Positions 50,698-59,482 of a DNA stretch of 64,000 nucleotides are shown here, piece by piece. A model generated the notes under the pieces. The model had not been told where the DNA came from. It worked only from the letters and a program-made list of their open reading frames with translations, and searched no databases. The stretch's first letter is position 1. The number at the start of each line of letters is the position of its first letter. The DNA lies in contig NZ_JBNILN010000004.1 in NCBI RefSeq assembly GCF_050107715.1, positions 1 to 64,000 of the forward strand, written 5' to 3'. The stretch comes from Metabacillus_B sp050107715. Its GTDB lineage: Bacteria; Bacillota; Bacilli; Bacillales; Bacillaceae. A program made the translations under genes and the position numbers.

Positions 50698-51204
50698 TTA
50701 AGAGTCAGCGAATTCCTCCAGGGTTCCGCGGTCCACCATGCCTCTCTGGACTTTTTGAATGATGCCTTCCTCGTCAAGAAAATACGTTGTTGGATAACTG
50801 AATACTTCGTACTGGCTCAGCACTTCTGAATTCACATCCATTAAAACAGGAAATTTCATCGCATGGCTGTCAACAAATGTTCTTACAGCCTCTTCACTTG
50901 CTTCAGAACCTGTGTAGTTGATTGCCAAAACAACAAGATCATCCGAATGCTTTGCGGAAATTTCTTTAAGTTCAGGTATTTCTTCCTTACATGGAGGGCA
51001 CCACGTAGCCCAGAAATTAACAATCACTTTTTTCCCTTTATAATCGGCAAGGTGTGCTTCGTTCCCATTGATCAAAGGCAGGCTGAATTCAGGCGCTTTG
51101 TTCCCTTGATCAAGCCCGACCTCAGGTCCTTTTGGCCATAAAGCCTGCCAGGCAGCAGAGATGATCAGTACCGCTAATACAGCAATGGCTGCAATCCGTT
51201 TCAT
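50698..51204 (-). CDS. yneN: Membrane-anchored thioredoxin-like protein, TlpA/ResA type (YneN)
   Basis: 168 residues. Signal anchor KRIAAIAVLAVLIISAAWQALW, then a thioredoxin domain with the redox motif WATWCPPCKEEIPEL (about 70) and the cis-proline YPTTYFLD. It faces outside and probably reduces thiols in cytochrome c or spore envelope proteins, with electrons likely coming from the CcdA encoded at 57945 (inference). Confidence 0.88.
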   Translation of the reverse strand: MKRIAAIAVLAVLIISAAWQALWPKGPEVGLDQGNKAPEFSLPLINGNEAHLADYKGKKVIVNFWATWCPPCKEEIPELKEISAKHSDDLVVLAINYTGSEASEEAVRTFVDSHAMKFPVLMDVNSEVLSQYEVFSYPTTYFLDEEGIIQKVQRGMVDRGTLEEFADS

Positions 51205-51293
51205 TATGGCTCTTCCCTTCTCCCGTAGTCTGTACTATATGTATGCAATAATTTTACTTTAAAACCATCTATAAGGACAGACCAGACAGAGAA

Positions 51294-51333
51294 AGAGGGT
51301 GTCCTGGAAGGCATTAGCTTCCGGACACCCTCT
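51294..51333. terminator. Strong hairpin upstream of yneN
   Basis: AGAGGGTGTCC...GGAAG pairs with CTTCC..GGACACCCTCT; about 16 bp with one bulge, and few T after it. It may back up the citB terminator or protect an mRNA 3' end. Confidence 0.65.
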
Positions 51334-51480
51334 AGGATTTCTCACTTAAGCTGCAGACGCTTATTCTTCTTAAACCGGCCTGACCCTCTCCTATAATGCG
51401 AATGCCAACAAAAAAAAGAAATGAGAGCCGATTGATGCCTTGAGGGATATCCCCATTATATGCCCCAAGACCAGCAGATA

Positions 51481-51532
51481 AAAAAAGAGGCGACTCTCCG
51501 GCCGAAATAGTATTCGACCTCAAGAGTCAGCC
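51481..51532 (-). terminator. citB terminator
   Basis: On the minus strand GACTCT...CGAA pairs with TTTCG...AGAGTC and is followed by GCCTCTTTTTT. It lies about 15 bp past the citB stop. Confidence 0.7.
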
Positions 51533-51546
51533 CCTTCATACCCTGT

Positions 51547-54273
51547 TTATGCTTTTAATTTATCACGCAATACCATCGGCAGGATTCCGCCATGTCGGTA
51601 ATAATCGATTTCGACTTCACTGTCAAAACGAACAAGCGCTTCAAACTCAATGGAACTGCCGTTTTCATCTGTTGCACGGACTTCTACAAAATCGCGCGGT
51701 TTAACAGATTCATCAATCGCCACTTCAAAAACTTCCTTGCCTGTCAATCCAAGAGATTCTGCACTGTCTCCTTCTTTGAACTGGAGAGGAAGCACACCCA
51801 TAAGAACAAGATTGCTTCTATGGATCCGCTCGTAGCTTTCAGCAATCACGGTTTTGATTCCGAGAAGAGTCGTTCCTTTAGCTGCCCAGTCGCGGGAGCT
51901 GCCCATGCCGTAATCTTTTCCGCCGATCACCATAAGCCCTGTTCCATCCTGCTTGTATTTCATGCAAGCTTCATAAATGGATGTAACTTCGCCTGTCGGC
52001 CAATAGGTTGTAAATCCGCCTTCTGTGCCCGGTGCAATCTGATTGCGGATCCGGATGTTGGCAAAAGTTCCGCGCATCATTACCTCATGGTTACCGCGGC
52101 GGGAACCGTAGGAATTAAAGTCTTTTGGTGAAACCCCTTTTTCCTGCAGATAGCGTCCGGCAGGAGTATCCTTTCCAATCGAACCGGCTGGTGAAATGTG
52201 ATCTGTCGTAACAGAATCTCCAAACTTCCCGACTATGCGAAGTCCTGTCAAAGGTTTGACGGTACCCGGCTCCGGAGACATACCTTCAAAGAATGTTGGC
52301 GCCTGAATGTATGTGGAATTTTCATCCCATACGTATTGTGCTTCATCTGTGGTCTCAATTTCATTCCAGCGGGCATTGTCATCAAACACGCGGTCATACT
52401 CTTTGCGGAAAAGCTCTGGAGTAACCGTTCTGGCCACAACCTCTTTGATTTCTTCTGAAGTAGGCCATATATCATGGAAAAATACATCCTTGCCATCTTT
52501 GTCTTTTCCGAATGAATCCTTTTTAAGGTCCACATCCACTGTTCCTGCCAGTGCATAAGCGACGACTAGCGGAGGAGATGCCAGATAGTTGCCCTTCACG
52601 AGCGGGTGGATACGGCCTTCAAAGTTCCGGTTTCCGGAGAGGACAGAAGTGATAAGCAAATCAGCGTCCGCTACTGCTTTTTCAATTTCTTCAGCAAGCG
52701 GGCCGGAGTTTCCAATGCATGTCGTACAGCCATAGCCGACTGTATTGAAGCCAAGCTGTTCAAGGTAAGGCATAAGACCTGAATTATTCAAATATCCGGT
52801 AACAACTTTTGATCCCGGTGCAAGAGATGTTTTGACATATGACGGCACTTGAAGGCCTTTTTCAACAGCTTTTTTCGCCACCAGGCCGGCACCGATCAAT
52901 ACATATGGGTTAGAGGTATTGGTACAGCTCGTTATCGCTGCAATCGCAATCGCACCTGTTTTCATCACAGTTTCCTCGCCGCTTGCGAGGGTTACCTGAA
53001 CTTCTTTATTAAGGTCCTCCGCGTCCAGTCCGAAGCCCTGGTTTCCGAATGGAGCCGCCAGCTGGGAATGGAACGTTTCTTTCATTTCAGAAAGGGGAAT
53101 CAGATCCTGCGGGCGCTTCGGTCCGGAAAGGTTCGCCTCAATACTGCCCAGATCAATTTCCACAACATCCGTAAAGATTGGATCCACTTTGTCCGGCGTA
53201 TAGAAAAGATCGTTTTCCTTTGAATAAGCTTCTACGAGATCAATCTGATCCTCATCCCGTCCTGTTAGACGAAGATAATTCAGCGTTTCGCCATCAACAG
53301 GGAAGAATCCGCATGTCGCTCCGTATTCCGGTGCCATGTTCGCGATGGTTGCACGGTCTGCCAGAGGAAGCTCAGGCACACCCGGCCCATAGAACTCGAC
53401 AAATTTTCCTACTACGCCTTTTTGGCGCAAAACCTGGGTTACTTTGAGGGCGAGATCAGTCGCAGTTGTACCCTGTGGCAATTTCCCCGTAAGTTTTACC
53501 CCGATTACCTCAGGCACTGGAAAATAAGAAGGCTGGCCAAGCATACCCGCTTCAGCTTCGATTCCGCCTACACCCCAGCCTAAAACACCGATTCCGTTAA
53601 TCATCGTAGTATGGGAGTCTGTGCCGACCAGAGAATCCGGATACGCAATGGTTTCGGAATCCTTTTCTGCAGCATGCACAACATTTGCCAGATATTCAAG
53701 GTTTACCTGATGGACGATTCCGGTTGCTGGCGGTACCGCACGGTAGTTGTCAAAGGCTTTTTTAGCCCAGCTTAAAAATTTATATCTTTCCGCATTTCGC
53801 TGAAATTCCAGTTCCATGTTAAATTGCAGCGCATCTTCCGTTCCCGCTTTATCCACTTGTACGGAGTGGTCGATCACGAGGTCCACAGTAATTTCCGGAT
53901 TAATTTTATCCGGATCCCCACCCATTTCAGCCATTGCTTTTCTTAACGAAGCCAAGTCCACCACGGCCGGAACGCCCGTAAAATCCTGAAGGATAACACG
54001 GGAAGGCTTAAAAGGCACATCAATATCTTTTTGCTCACTTGTGCCCCATTTGGCAAGGTTCTCAACGTGCTCTTTTTTAATTACATGTCCATCGACCTGT
54101 CTCAAAACAGATTCAAGAAGAACTTTAATGGAATACGGCAATTTAGTAACCTGGCCGATCCCTGCATCTTCAAGCGCTTTCAAAGAGTAGTAATGATACG
54201 TTTTCCCTCTTAAATCGAAGGATTTGCGAGCTTTAAAAACATCCTGATTATTCAATTGCTGCTGTTCTGCCAT
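51547..54273 (-). CDS. citB: Aconitate hydratase (aconitase A)
   Basis: 908 residues, the bacterial AcnA length. Isomerises citrate to isocitrate in the TCA cycle and, without its cluster, binds RNA. [4Fe-4S] ligands: Cys in TSCTNTSNPYVLIGAG (about 438) and the pair in GCTTCIGNSG (about 505). Other signatures are SLVGTDSHTTMINGIGVLGWGVGG and the swivelling-domain GSSRDWAAKG. Flanked by yneN and sspO as in B. subtilis; likely repressed by CcpC through the dyad upstream. Confidence 0.97.
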   Translation of the reverse strand: MAEQQQLNNQDVFKARKSFDLRGKTYHYYSLKALEDAGIGQVTKLPYSIKVLLESVLRQVDGHVIKKEHVENLAKWGTSEQKDIDVPFKPSRVILQDFTGVPAVVDLASLRKAMAEMGGDPDKINPEITVDLVIDHSVQVDKAGTEDALQFNMELEFQRNAERYKFLSWAKKAFDNYRAVPPATGIVHQVNLEYLANVVHAAEKDSETIAYPDSLVGTDSHTTMINGIGVLGWGVGGIEAEAGMLGQPSYFPVPEVIGVKLTGKLPQGTTATDLALKVTQVLRQKGVVGKFVEFYGPGVPELPLADRATIANMAPEYGATCGFFPVDGETLNYLRLTGRDEDQIDLVEAYSKENDLFYTPDKVDPIFTDVVEIDLGSIEANLSGPKRPQDLIPLSEMKETFHSQLAAPFGNQGFGLDAEDLNKEVQVTLASGEETVMKTGAIAIAAITSCTNTSNPYVLIGAGLVAKKAVEKGLQVPSYVKTSLAPGSKVVTGYLNNSGLMPYLEQLGFNTVGYGCTTCIGNSGPLAEEIEKAVADADLLITSVLSGNRNFEGRIHPLVKGNYLASPPLVVAYALAGTVDVDLKKDSFGKDKDGKDVFFHDIWPTSEEIKEVVARTVTPELFRKEYDRVFDDNARWNEIETTDEAQYVWDENSTYIQAPTFFEGMSPEPGTVKPLTGLRIVGKFGDSVTTDHISPAGSIGKDTPAGRYLQEKGVSPKDFNSYGSRRGNHEVMMRGTFANIRIRNQIAPGTEGGFTTYWPTGEVTSIYEACMKYKQDGTGLMVIGGKDYGMGSSRDWAAKGTTLLGIKTVIAESYERIHRSNLVLMGVLPLQFKEGDSAESLGLTGKEVFEVAIDESVKPRDFVEVRATDENGSSIEFEALVRFDSEVEIDYYRHGGILPMVLRDKLKA

Positions 54274-54393
54274 ATGTTACTCCCCCTTAAAGAAAACTGT
54301 CGAAAGCGGCTTAAAACCGCCGCTGCAAACTTCACAATTCAATCTTAATACAACTTTATACATAAGTAAATATCAATGATGTTATTGATGATT

Positions 54394-54408
54394 ATAAGGA
54401 TATCTTAT
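54394..54408 (-). promoter_or_regulatory. Candidate CcpC binding dyad upstream of citB
   Basis: ATAA-N7-TTAT (ATAAGGATATCTTAT) exactly matches the CcpC dyad described for B. subtilis citB, 121 bp upstream of the start codon. A further TTAT at 54356-54359 could be the promoter-proximal half site. Confidence 0.6.
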
Positions 54409-54516
54409 AGAAAAGAAAATTCTTTATTTTTCTAAAATATAAAAATTTGCCTGGATTGCACCTTCTGCATCAAATCAGCTTGCAGGGACACACTTTCGTA
54501 TAAGGGGGTGAATGAA

Positions 54517-54666
54517 GTGGCCAAAAGAAAAGCCAATCACCTGATTGAAGGAATGAACGCAGCCGGTGCACAAGGCCAAGGAGCCGGCTATAATGAAGAA
54601 TATCAAAATGAACCGCTGACTGCAGAACAAAGACAAAACAACAAAAAACGCAAAAAGAATCAATAA
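54517..54666 (+). CDS. sspO: Small acid-soluble spore protein O
   Basis: 49 residues from a GTG at 54517 after AAGGGGG: VAKRKANHLIEGMNAAGAQG, QGAGYNEEYQNEPLTAEQRQ, NNKKRKKNQ. The KRKANH...GMN...GAGY...ERQNNKKRK pattern matches B. subtilis SspO (CotK). Divergent from citB as in B. subtilis. Confidence 0.93.
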   Translation: MAKRKANHLIEGMNAAGAQGQGAGYNEEYQNEPLTAEQRQNNKKRKKNQ

Positions 54667-54711
54667 TACAGAGGCTGTTTAAAAAGGCCGCTTGAGAGAA
54701 AATATTGGAAT

Positions 54712-54743
54712 AAAAAACCCCCCCGGGCATACCGGGGGTTTAA
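54712..54743 (+). terminator. sspO terminator
   Basis: AAACCCCC / GGGGGTTT strong GC stem with a short loop and flanking A and T tracts. Confidence 0.85.
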
Positions 54744-54764
54744 GTCTTTTTCTTTTAAACTTGG

Positions 54765-54827
54765 CTGTTGATTTCCGCTGCAGGCGTTCGCTTATGCTTG
54801 GGCGGACAGGTGTGAAAAATCAACACC
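54765..54827. repeat. Interspersed repeat between sspO and sspP
   Basis: CTGTTGAT (54765-54772) and ATCAAC (54819-54824) ends, centre CCGCTGCAGGCGTTCGCTT and ACAGGTGTGAAAA near the right edge. The last string also occurs at the right edge of the element at 60411. Confidence 0.6.
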
Positions 54828-54923
54828 ATGCTTTAACAAAGCCTTTCTTTTAATTGTGCTGGTCAGGCTTATCAGCCCGGAAAGCATTGAACAGTAAACG
54901 AACTTACTGGACAGACATTCCCT

Positions 54924-55184
54924 TTATTCAGACTTATTTATTTCCGATACAATCCGGTTGATATCATGCTGAAATTTCTCGAGCTGGGACCTCTGATGTT
55001 CCGTTGCATTTTCGAGAGCATTTTGTATTTGGGCATTCGTTTCATTAATTTCTTCTTTTAAATGCTTTAGATGAGATCCATAATCAGCACTCGAAGGATT
55101 CATTTGCTCATAATGGTGAACGGTTTCAGCAGCTTCCTGCTGCGCAGCCTGAAACGACTGCTGTTTGTTTTTGTGATAGGGCAT
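54924..55184 (-). CDS. Small coiled-coil hypothetical protein
   Basis: 86 residues: MPYHKNKQQSFQAAQQEAAE, then HLKHLKEEINETNAQIQNAL and a helical C terminus. Gln/Glu/His-rich, no membrane segment, strongly helical. AGGAGAG precedes the ATG. It is oriented against sspO and sspP and separates two genes that are adjacent in B. subtilis. The composition would fit a forespore or coat-related small protein, but this is a guess. Confidence 0.65.
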   Translation of the reverse strand: MPYHKNKQQSFQAAQQEAAETVHHYEQMNPSSADYGSHLKHLKEEINETNAQIQNALENATEHQRSQLEKFQHDINRIVSEINKSE

Positions 55185-55299
55185 CGTTATTCTCTCCTTT
55201 ACCTGTTTGACTGCTCATATCTTTTCCTCCAACGGCAAATGTATGCATGAATACTCCTTCCCCGGAGGCTAAAACTAATCAGACAAGGAGGCGAGATTC

Positions 55300-55446
55300 A
55301 TGACGAACAAAAATACAGGCAAGGACATTAGAAAGAATGCGCCTAAAGGCGATCAGCCCGGCCAGCCCGAACCATTAAGCGGGTCAAAAAAAGTAAAAAA
55401 CAGAAACCATACCCGCCAAAAGCATAATAGCGGACACGATATGTAA
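55300..55446 (+). CDS. sspP: Small acid-soluble spore protein P
   Basis: 48 residues: MTNKNTGKDIRKNAPKGDQP, GQPEPLSGSKKVKNRNHTRQ, KHNSGHDM, nearly colinear with B. subtilis SspP (CotL). ACAAGGAGGCGAG precedes the ATG. Here it has its own upstream region instead of following sspO directly. Confidence 0.93.
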   Translation: MTNKNTGKDIRKNAPKGDQPGQPEPLSGSKKVKNRNHTRQKHNSGHDM

Positions 55447-55547
55447 AGCACGATCATTTTTTTCCTTCTCATAGGCCTGTTCTATTCACTTTTATCAATC
55501 ATTTGAATAAAAATAATGGAAAGGTTTTTATGGAGGGTATGACAGCA

Positions 55548-55934
55548 ATGAGTGATTCTAAACGACCCGCTCTTTCTGATTTTGAAGGGCTGGATCAATG
55601 GCTGGCTCAGTTTTTGGAAGATCCTTATGCGGACGGACTGGCCAATTCGTTCAGAACAGATGTATACGAAATAAGCGATCAATACATTATTGAAGCGGAC
55701 CTGTGCACGGTTTTCCCTAAGCGGCTCGTTATTTGTAAAGACCACAGCAGCTTAACCATCCAAAGTGAATGCTGTGATGGAAAGCTTCTTGAATCTCTGG
55801 TTTTTCTCCCATTTGAAATAGACAGCAGAACGCTTAATGCGAAATTTCAGGATGGCTTTCTTGAAATCCATGTGCCTAAGGAAGAACAGTCCGGAAAAGC
55901 CGGGACGAACGATAGGATAATTATTCAGCTTTAG
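55548..55934 (+). CDS. cotM: CotM-like spore coat protein (Hsp20 fold)
   Basis: 128 residues. LSDFEGLDQWLAQFLEDPYAD and YEISDQYIIEADL correspond to CotM of B. subtilis, and the rest has the alpha-crystallin-like beta sandwich (LESLVFLPFEIDSRTLNAKFQDGFLEIHVPKEE). Same location next to sspP. ATG at 55548 is chosen over 55539 because GGAGGG ends at 55537. Confidence 0.83.
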   Translation: MSDSKRPALSDFEGLDQWLAQFLEDPYADGLANSFRTDVYEISDQYIIEADLCTVFPKRLVICKDHSSLTIQSECCDGKLLESLVFLPFEIDSRTLNAKFQDGFLEIHVPKEEQSGKAGTNDRIIIQL

Positions 55935-55958
55935 CAGAGACCTGTCTCTGCTTTTTTC
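55934..55958 (+). terminator. cotM terminator
   Basis: AGCAGAGAC / GTCTCTGCT with loop CT, then TTTTT, overlapping the stop codon. Confidence 0.92.
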
Positions 55959-56033
55959 CATTTTTGGATAAATGCTTATACAAGGAATGAAGCCTGTACA
56001 TATAATAGAAAAAAGCCGGAGGAGAGATAGCAA

Positions 56034-56276
56034 ATGGGAGTATATATTAAAAACCTGGTTATTAATGAGGTTTCGGGAGGTATTGTCCATTTCGGCAATG
56101 CGGCGAACATTTCACCTGTAACTGCATCGAAAACCGCAGAAGGCAGCCCTGATATGGAATCGGTGTCATCCGAATCTGCGAACGGCACAGCTTCTCCGCA
56201 GGTTCCCTCAGGGCCCATGAAAGATCCTGCCCGTTTAAGAGGAGCCGCAGCCCAGAGACAAAGCCGCTCTAATTGA
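56034..56276 (+). CDS. GerPA/GerPF-like spore germination-related protein
   Basis: 80 residues. The N-terminal half GVYIKNLVINEVSGGIVHFGNAANISPVTASKT carries the GG(I/V)V-x-FGDA-x-x-I-S-P pattern of GerPA/GerPF proteins, which sit in the coat and let germinants reach the inner spore. The Ser/Pro/Ala-rich tail is longer than in those proteins. GGAGGAG precedes the start. It has no counterpart between cotM and yneK in B. subtilis. Confidence 0.72.
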   Translation: MGVYIKNLVINEVSGGIVHFGNAANISPVTASKTAEGSPDMESVSSESANGTASPQVPSGPMKDPARLRGAAAQRQSRSN

Positions 56277-56396
56277 TGTCCTTCCCTGTCCCCGGGGAAC
56301 GGCTTTCACAAATTGAAGAAAAATAAAGCGCTTGCCACTAAACTGAGCCCGTTTCATGTATAATAAAAGAATAAATGGAAACAGTTGGGGTGAAGG

Positions 56397-56825
56397 ATGA
56401 TGCTGGACGGCTGGTTTCAATGGTTTATCGTATTTTGGGTGTTTTTCCTCGCCGGAATGCTCTCGATCGGCGGATACTTTATGTTCAGAAAATTCTTAAA
56501 GCGACTGCCCAAAGAAGATGGGAAATCCGATTTGGACTGGCAGGATCATTATATAAGCCAATCGCGCCATCTGTGGGAGCAGCAGCAGAAAGAGCTATTA
56601 GAGGAATTAGTTGCCCCAGTTCCCGAACTGTTCAGGGATGTGGCAAGGGAGAAAATTGCAGGCAAAATCGGTGAGCTTGCCTTAAGCGAAAAAGCTTCTT
56701 TTATCACTCAGGATCATGTAATCAGAGGCTATATTCTGGCCACACCTAAAAGAGATCATAAATTCTTAATAAAAAGACTGAAAGAAAAGAATATCGATCA
56801 CCGTTCCTATAAAGCAATGTTTTAA
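56397..56825 (+). CDS. yneK: YneK, DUF2621 membrane protein
   Basis: 142 residues. One N-terminal helix (WFIVFWVFFLAGMLSIGGYFMF) and a conserved cytoplasmic part RKFLKRLPKEDGKSDLDWQ, APVPELFRDVAREKIAGKIGELAL, YILATPKRDHKFL. Colinear with B. subtilis YneK. Function unknown. Two adjacent ATG codons are possible starts. Confidence 0.9.
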   Translation: MMLDGWFQWFIVFWVFFLAGMLSIGGYFMFRKFLKRLPKEDGKSDLDWQDHYISQSRHLWEQQQKELLEELVAPVPELFRDVAREKIAGKIGELALSEKASFITQDHVIRGYILATPKRDHKFLIKRLKEKNIDHRSYKAMF

Positions 56826-56833
56826 GAAAGAGA

Positions 56834-56869
56834 AGAGCTGCATCCGGGTTACCGGCTGCAGCTTTTTAA
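56834..56869. terminator. Bidirectional terminator between yneK and ccdC
   Basis: AGCTGCA-CCGG / CCGG-TGCAGCT with loop GTTA and T run; it overlaps the end of ccdC. Confidence 0.88.
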
Positions 56870-57351
56870 GTCGCCTGACTGTTTGGCGGATTAAGCTGGT
56901 TTTGTATTTTCTTAAACGATACATACATGGCAATCCTCCAGGGTACAATCATTCCAAAAGCCAGAATCCAGAACATTCCGCTCAGTGCTCCCACATCAAT
57001 GGATAAACTTAAAACAGACTTCAAGCCAATCCGGAGTGCGAGAAGCGCCACTAGTATGAAAGCAAAGGCCTTGGATCTCTTCAAATAAATTTCATTGTCC
57101 CTGATTTCAAACTTGCTTGTTTTAATGAGGAATATCGAAAAAAACATGCCTGCCAGGATCGCTTCCGAAAATTCCGCAAACGTTACACGAAAAAAAGGAA
57201 AAACGAACATGAGAGCTCCGGTACTCATAAAAAGCGGCGGCAAGATGATTTTTTTTGCAGATGCAGGCCTCCTGGAGGCTCTCATTCTTACTACCAGCAC
57301 GATGCAGCCCATAAAAACGGCCAATATAGTAGAAATGATCAGTAAATCCAT
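56866..57351 (-). CDS. ccdC: CcdC-type membrane protein (YneJ)
   Basis: 161 residues, about five hydrophobic helices (LLIISTILAVFMGCIVLVV, PPLFMSTGALMFVFPFF, AFAFILVALLALRIGL, FWILAFGMIVPWRIAMYV). It follows ccdA and ccdB as in B. subtilis, where the cluster was found through cytochrome c maturation. CcdC itself is not essential for that and its role is open. Confidence 0.88.
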   Translation of the reverse strand: MDLLIISTILAVFMGCIVLVVRMRASRRPASAKKIILPPLFMSTGALMFVFPFFRVTFAEFSEAILAGMFFSIFLIKTSKFEIRDNEIYLKRSKAFAFILVALLALRIGLKSVLSLSIDVGALSGMFWILAFGMIVPWRIAMYVSFKKIQNQLNPPNSQAT

Positions 57352-57443
57352 CCTTTATCATCCCTCGCAGTGTATTGCTTCTATTATAAACCATTTATGC
57401 CTAAGTTAACATATGACTCGTCCGCCTTTATCATGCTGCGGAA

Positions 57444-57474
57444 CAAAAAAACCATTTAGACAGACTCTAAATGG
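57444..57474 (-). terminator. Terminator after ccdB
   Basis: CCATTTAGA / TCTAAATGG, loop CAGAC, and seven T on the minus strand. Confidence 0.9.
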
Positions 57475-57482
57475 CAAATGAA

Positions 57483-57842
57483 CTATCCTAATACACGATC
57501 CACAGCTTCCAGCACACGGCTTGCATCAAATGGCTTAATTATAAAATCCTTTGCTCCTGCTTCAATGGCTTCCACAACCATCTTCTGCTGTCCCATTGCA
57601 GAGCACATAATCACCTTGGCGGACGGAAATTCCCTCATAATTTCTTTAAGGGCTTCAATCCCATTTTTTTCAGGCATTGTAATATCAAGTGTAACCAGAT
57701 CGGGAAGAAGCTCCCTGTATTTGCTGACCGCTTCAAATCCATTTTCAGCTTCTCCTGCAATCGTGTGGTTGGCTCCATTTAAAATACTGGTCAGCGTTAC
57801 TCTCATAAATTTGGCATCATCGACGATTAAAATCCCCGCCAT
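57483..57842 (-). CDS. ccdB: CcdB, stand-alone CheY-like response regulator (YneI)
   Basis: 119 residues, a single receiver domain: MAGILIVDDAKFMRVTLTSI, phospho-acceptor in LVTLDITMPEKNG (about Asp54), VIMCSAMGQ and DFIIKPF. The ATG at 57842 is preferred because GGAGGGG precedes it. No output domain. The cognate kinase is unknown. It lies between ccdA and ccdC. Confidence 0.9.
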   Translation of the reverse strand: MAGILIVDDAKFMRVTLTSILNGANHTIAGEAENGFEAVSKYRELLPDLVTLDITMPEKNGIEALKEIMREFPSAKVIMCSAMGQQKMVVEAIEAGAKDFIIKPFDASRVLEAVDRVLG

Positions 57843-57944
57843 GTTACCCCTCCCCATCATGCTTAGCACTTTTTCTGCCCTTATTATAACAGATTCATAA
57901 GAAATATGTAGTAAATTTGTCTCATTTATAATAAATTTATAGGT

Positions 57945-58649
57945 CTAAAATCCTGAAAAACCTGTCAGCTCAGTGAAAAAAATGATAATCCTGGACAATC
58001 CGTCAAAATACAGGATAAGTCCCATCCCCAGCATAACAGTCCCGCCTGTTTTCATAAAGGCACCGGTGTGACGCTTTATCCAATTCATTTTTCCAAGGAA
58101 GAATGCCATTAGGAAAAAGGGAACCGAAAATCCCAGCACATAGCTTACCATATAAAGAACACTGGATTCGGGCTGGGAACTGGCAAGTCCCATTACTGAG
58201 GTCAGAATGGGTCCAATGCACGGTGACCAGCCAGCGGCAAAACCAAGACCAATTAGTAAAGTACCGGCGTACCCTGCCGGCCTGGTTTTGAATTGAAATT
58301 TACGCTCCTTCAAGAGCAGAGCCGGACTAAACACTCCAAGTGTAACAAAACCCATTACGATCATCAAAATAGCACCGAGCTGTCTCAAAAGATTCTGATA
58401 ATCAATAAAAAAGCGTCCGATAATAGTAGCGCTGTACCCCAACGCAACAAATATAATAGAGAATCCAAGTAAAAAGAAGAATGTATGCAGCAGGCTCTGC
58501 CTATTCTGCATCCCCTGATGATGTTTTAAATCCGATACAGTTACCCCGGTTATGTATGATAAAAATGCCGGATACACAGGCAAGCAGCACGGTGAAATAA
58601 ACGACAGAAACCCCGCACCGAAAGAAAGAAGCACATTCACGTCACTCAT
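57945..58649 (-). CDS. ccdA: CcdA, thiol-disulfide transporter for cytochrome c biogenesis
   Basis: 234 residues, six helices of the DsbD beta-domain type. The two redox cysteines are at FISPCCLPVYPAFLSYITG (about 20) and AAGWSPCIGPILTSVMG (about 140). It carries electrons from cytoplasmic thioredoxin to extracytoplasmic thioredoxin-like proteins such as ResA, StoA or the YneN encoded here. Confidence 0.94.
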   Translation of the reverse strand: MSDVNVLLSFGAGFLSFISPCCLPVYPAFLSYITGVTVSDLKHHQGMQNRQSLLHTFFFLLGFSIIFVALGYSATIIGRFFIDYQNLLRQLGAILMIVMGFVTLGVFSPALLLKERKFQFKTRPAGYAGTLLIGLGFAAGWSPCIGPILTSVMGLASSQPESSVLYMVSYVLGFSVPFFLMAFFLGKMNWIKRHTGAFMKTGGTVMLGMGLILYFDGLSRIIIFFTELTGFSGF

Positions 58650-58921
58650 TCATTCTCCCCCTCCGTTTCCTGATTGACCAAGTGTTTATGTTTAAGCAGT
58701 CCCTTCCTTGCAATAAAATTCCCTATCTCTATTTTATCAAGTGCAGCAAGAAAAAATTGTTTCACTTTATGACAGGGATATGTCAATTTTCTTACAGTTA
58801 AATCCAGCATATAGAAGAATTCAGTAAATGCCCTTATAATTTAATAAGATTATTACATCTCCTGCTCCAACCGAATTCCAGGTGCAAGCAGCAGTTCATA
58901 TAGAAGGGATTTATCGCAGCG

Positions 58922-59098
58922 ATGAAAAAAAGTATACTTAAAGAGATTGAACAGAAACGGGTAGAACTTAATGAAATAGCTGATAAAAACGGTATGTCTT
59001 CATCGATTACCATTCGTTACAGTCAGGAACTCGATAAAATGCTCTATGAGTACCAGCAGTTTCAGTCTTCCAATAACGGACAGCGGATCAGCTTATAA
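58922..59098 (+). CDS. Spo0E-like aspartyl-phosphate phosphatase (YnzD type)
   Basis: 58 residues: MKKSILKEIEQKRVELNEIA, DKNGMSSSITIRYSQELDKM, LYEYQQFQSSNNGQRISL. The SQELD motif and two-helix length are diagnostic of the Spo0E family, which dephosphorylates Spo0A~P and delays sporulation. It occupies the ynzD position near ccdA. The ribosome-binding site (AGAAGGGA about 15 nt upstream) is poor. Confidence 0.88.
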   Translation: MKKSILKEIEQKRVELNEIADKNGMSSSITIRYSQELDKMLYEYQQFQSSNNGQRISL

Positions 59099-59107
59099 TT
59101 TTGTCAG

Positions 59108-59140
59108 AAAAGAGATGGCCACTATCGGTCATTTCTTTTA
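59108..59140 (+). terminator. Terminator after the Spo0E-like gene
   Basis: AAAGAGATGGCC / GGTCATTTCTTTT stem with loop ACTATC. Confidence 0.75.
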
Positions 59141-59482
59141 TTATATACGAATTCAATCGTTCATTTATTTCGTTTATTGAAAGAATGATCGGTTAACCGA
59201 TTTGGTAAAGAAGCAAATGATCTTTCTGCAGGCACTCATGCACATTTCTTGGTGGCTGTTTCTGTATAGGGATAAGCGAACGGCCGCAGCGGAAAATAAA
59301 CTCCTGTATAAGACGAAGAACCACCATCCATAGGCTAAGCTGCCAACAGAATAAGTGGTTCGGGAAAGTACAGATTCATTTCAATAAATTCCTATATAGA
59401 ATTTACCTCACAGTAAAAGCAAGCCTGCAAATGTGTCTTCGAGTATCTATCGTTAAGCGATAAACCCTGCAGCCACAAGGGT
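59141..59482. other. Intergenic stretch with no recognisable gene
   Basis: About 340 bp between the Spo0E-like gene terminator and yneF. No open frame with a ribosome-binding site, repeat or strong hairpin was seen on either strand. Confidence 0.5.

Noticed and set aside
51332..51523. Minus-strand open frame of 63 codons downstream of citB
   Set aside because: It spans the citB terminator hairpin and has no convincing start site.
54470..54730. Minus-strand open frame of 86 codons over sspO
   Set aside because: Antisense of sspO and its terminator; the sense strand encodes a clear spore protein.
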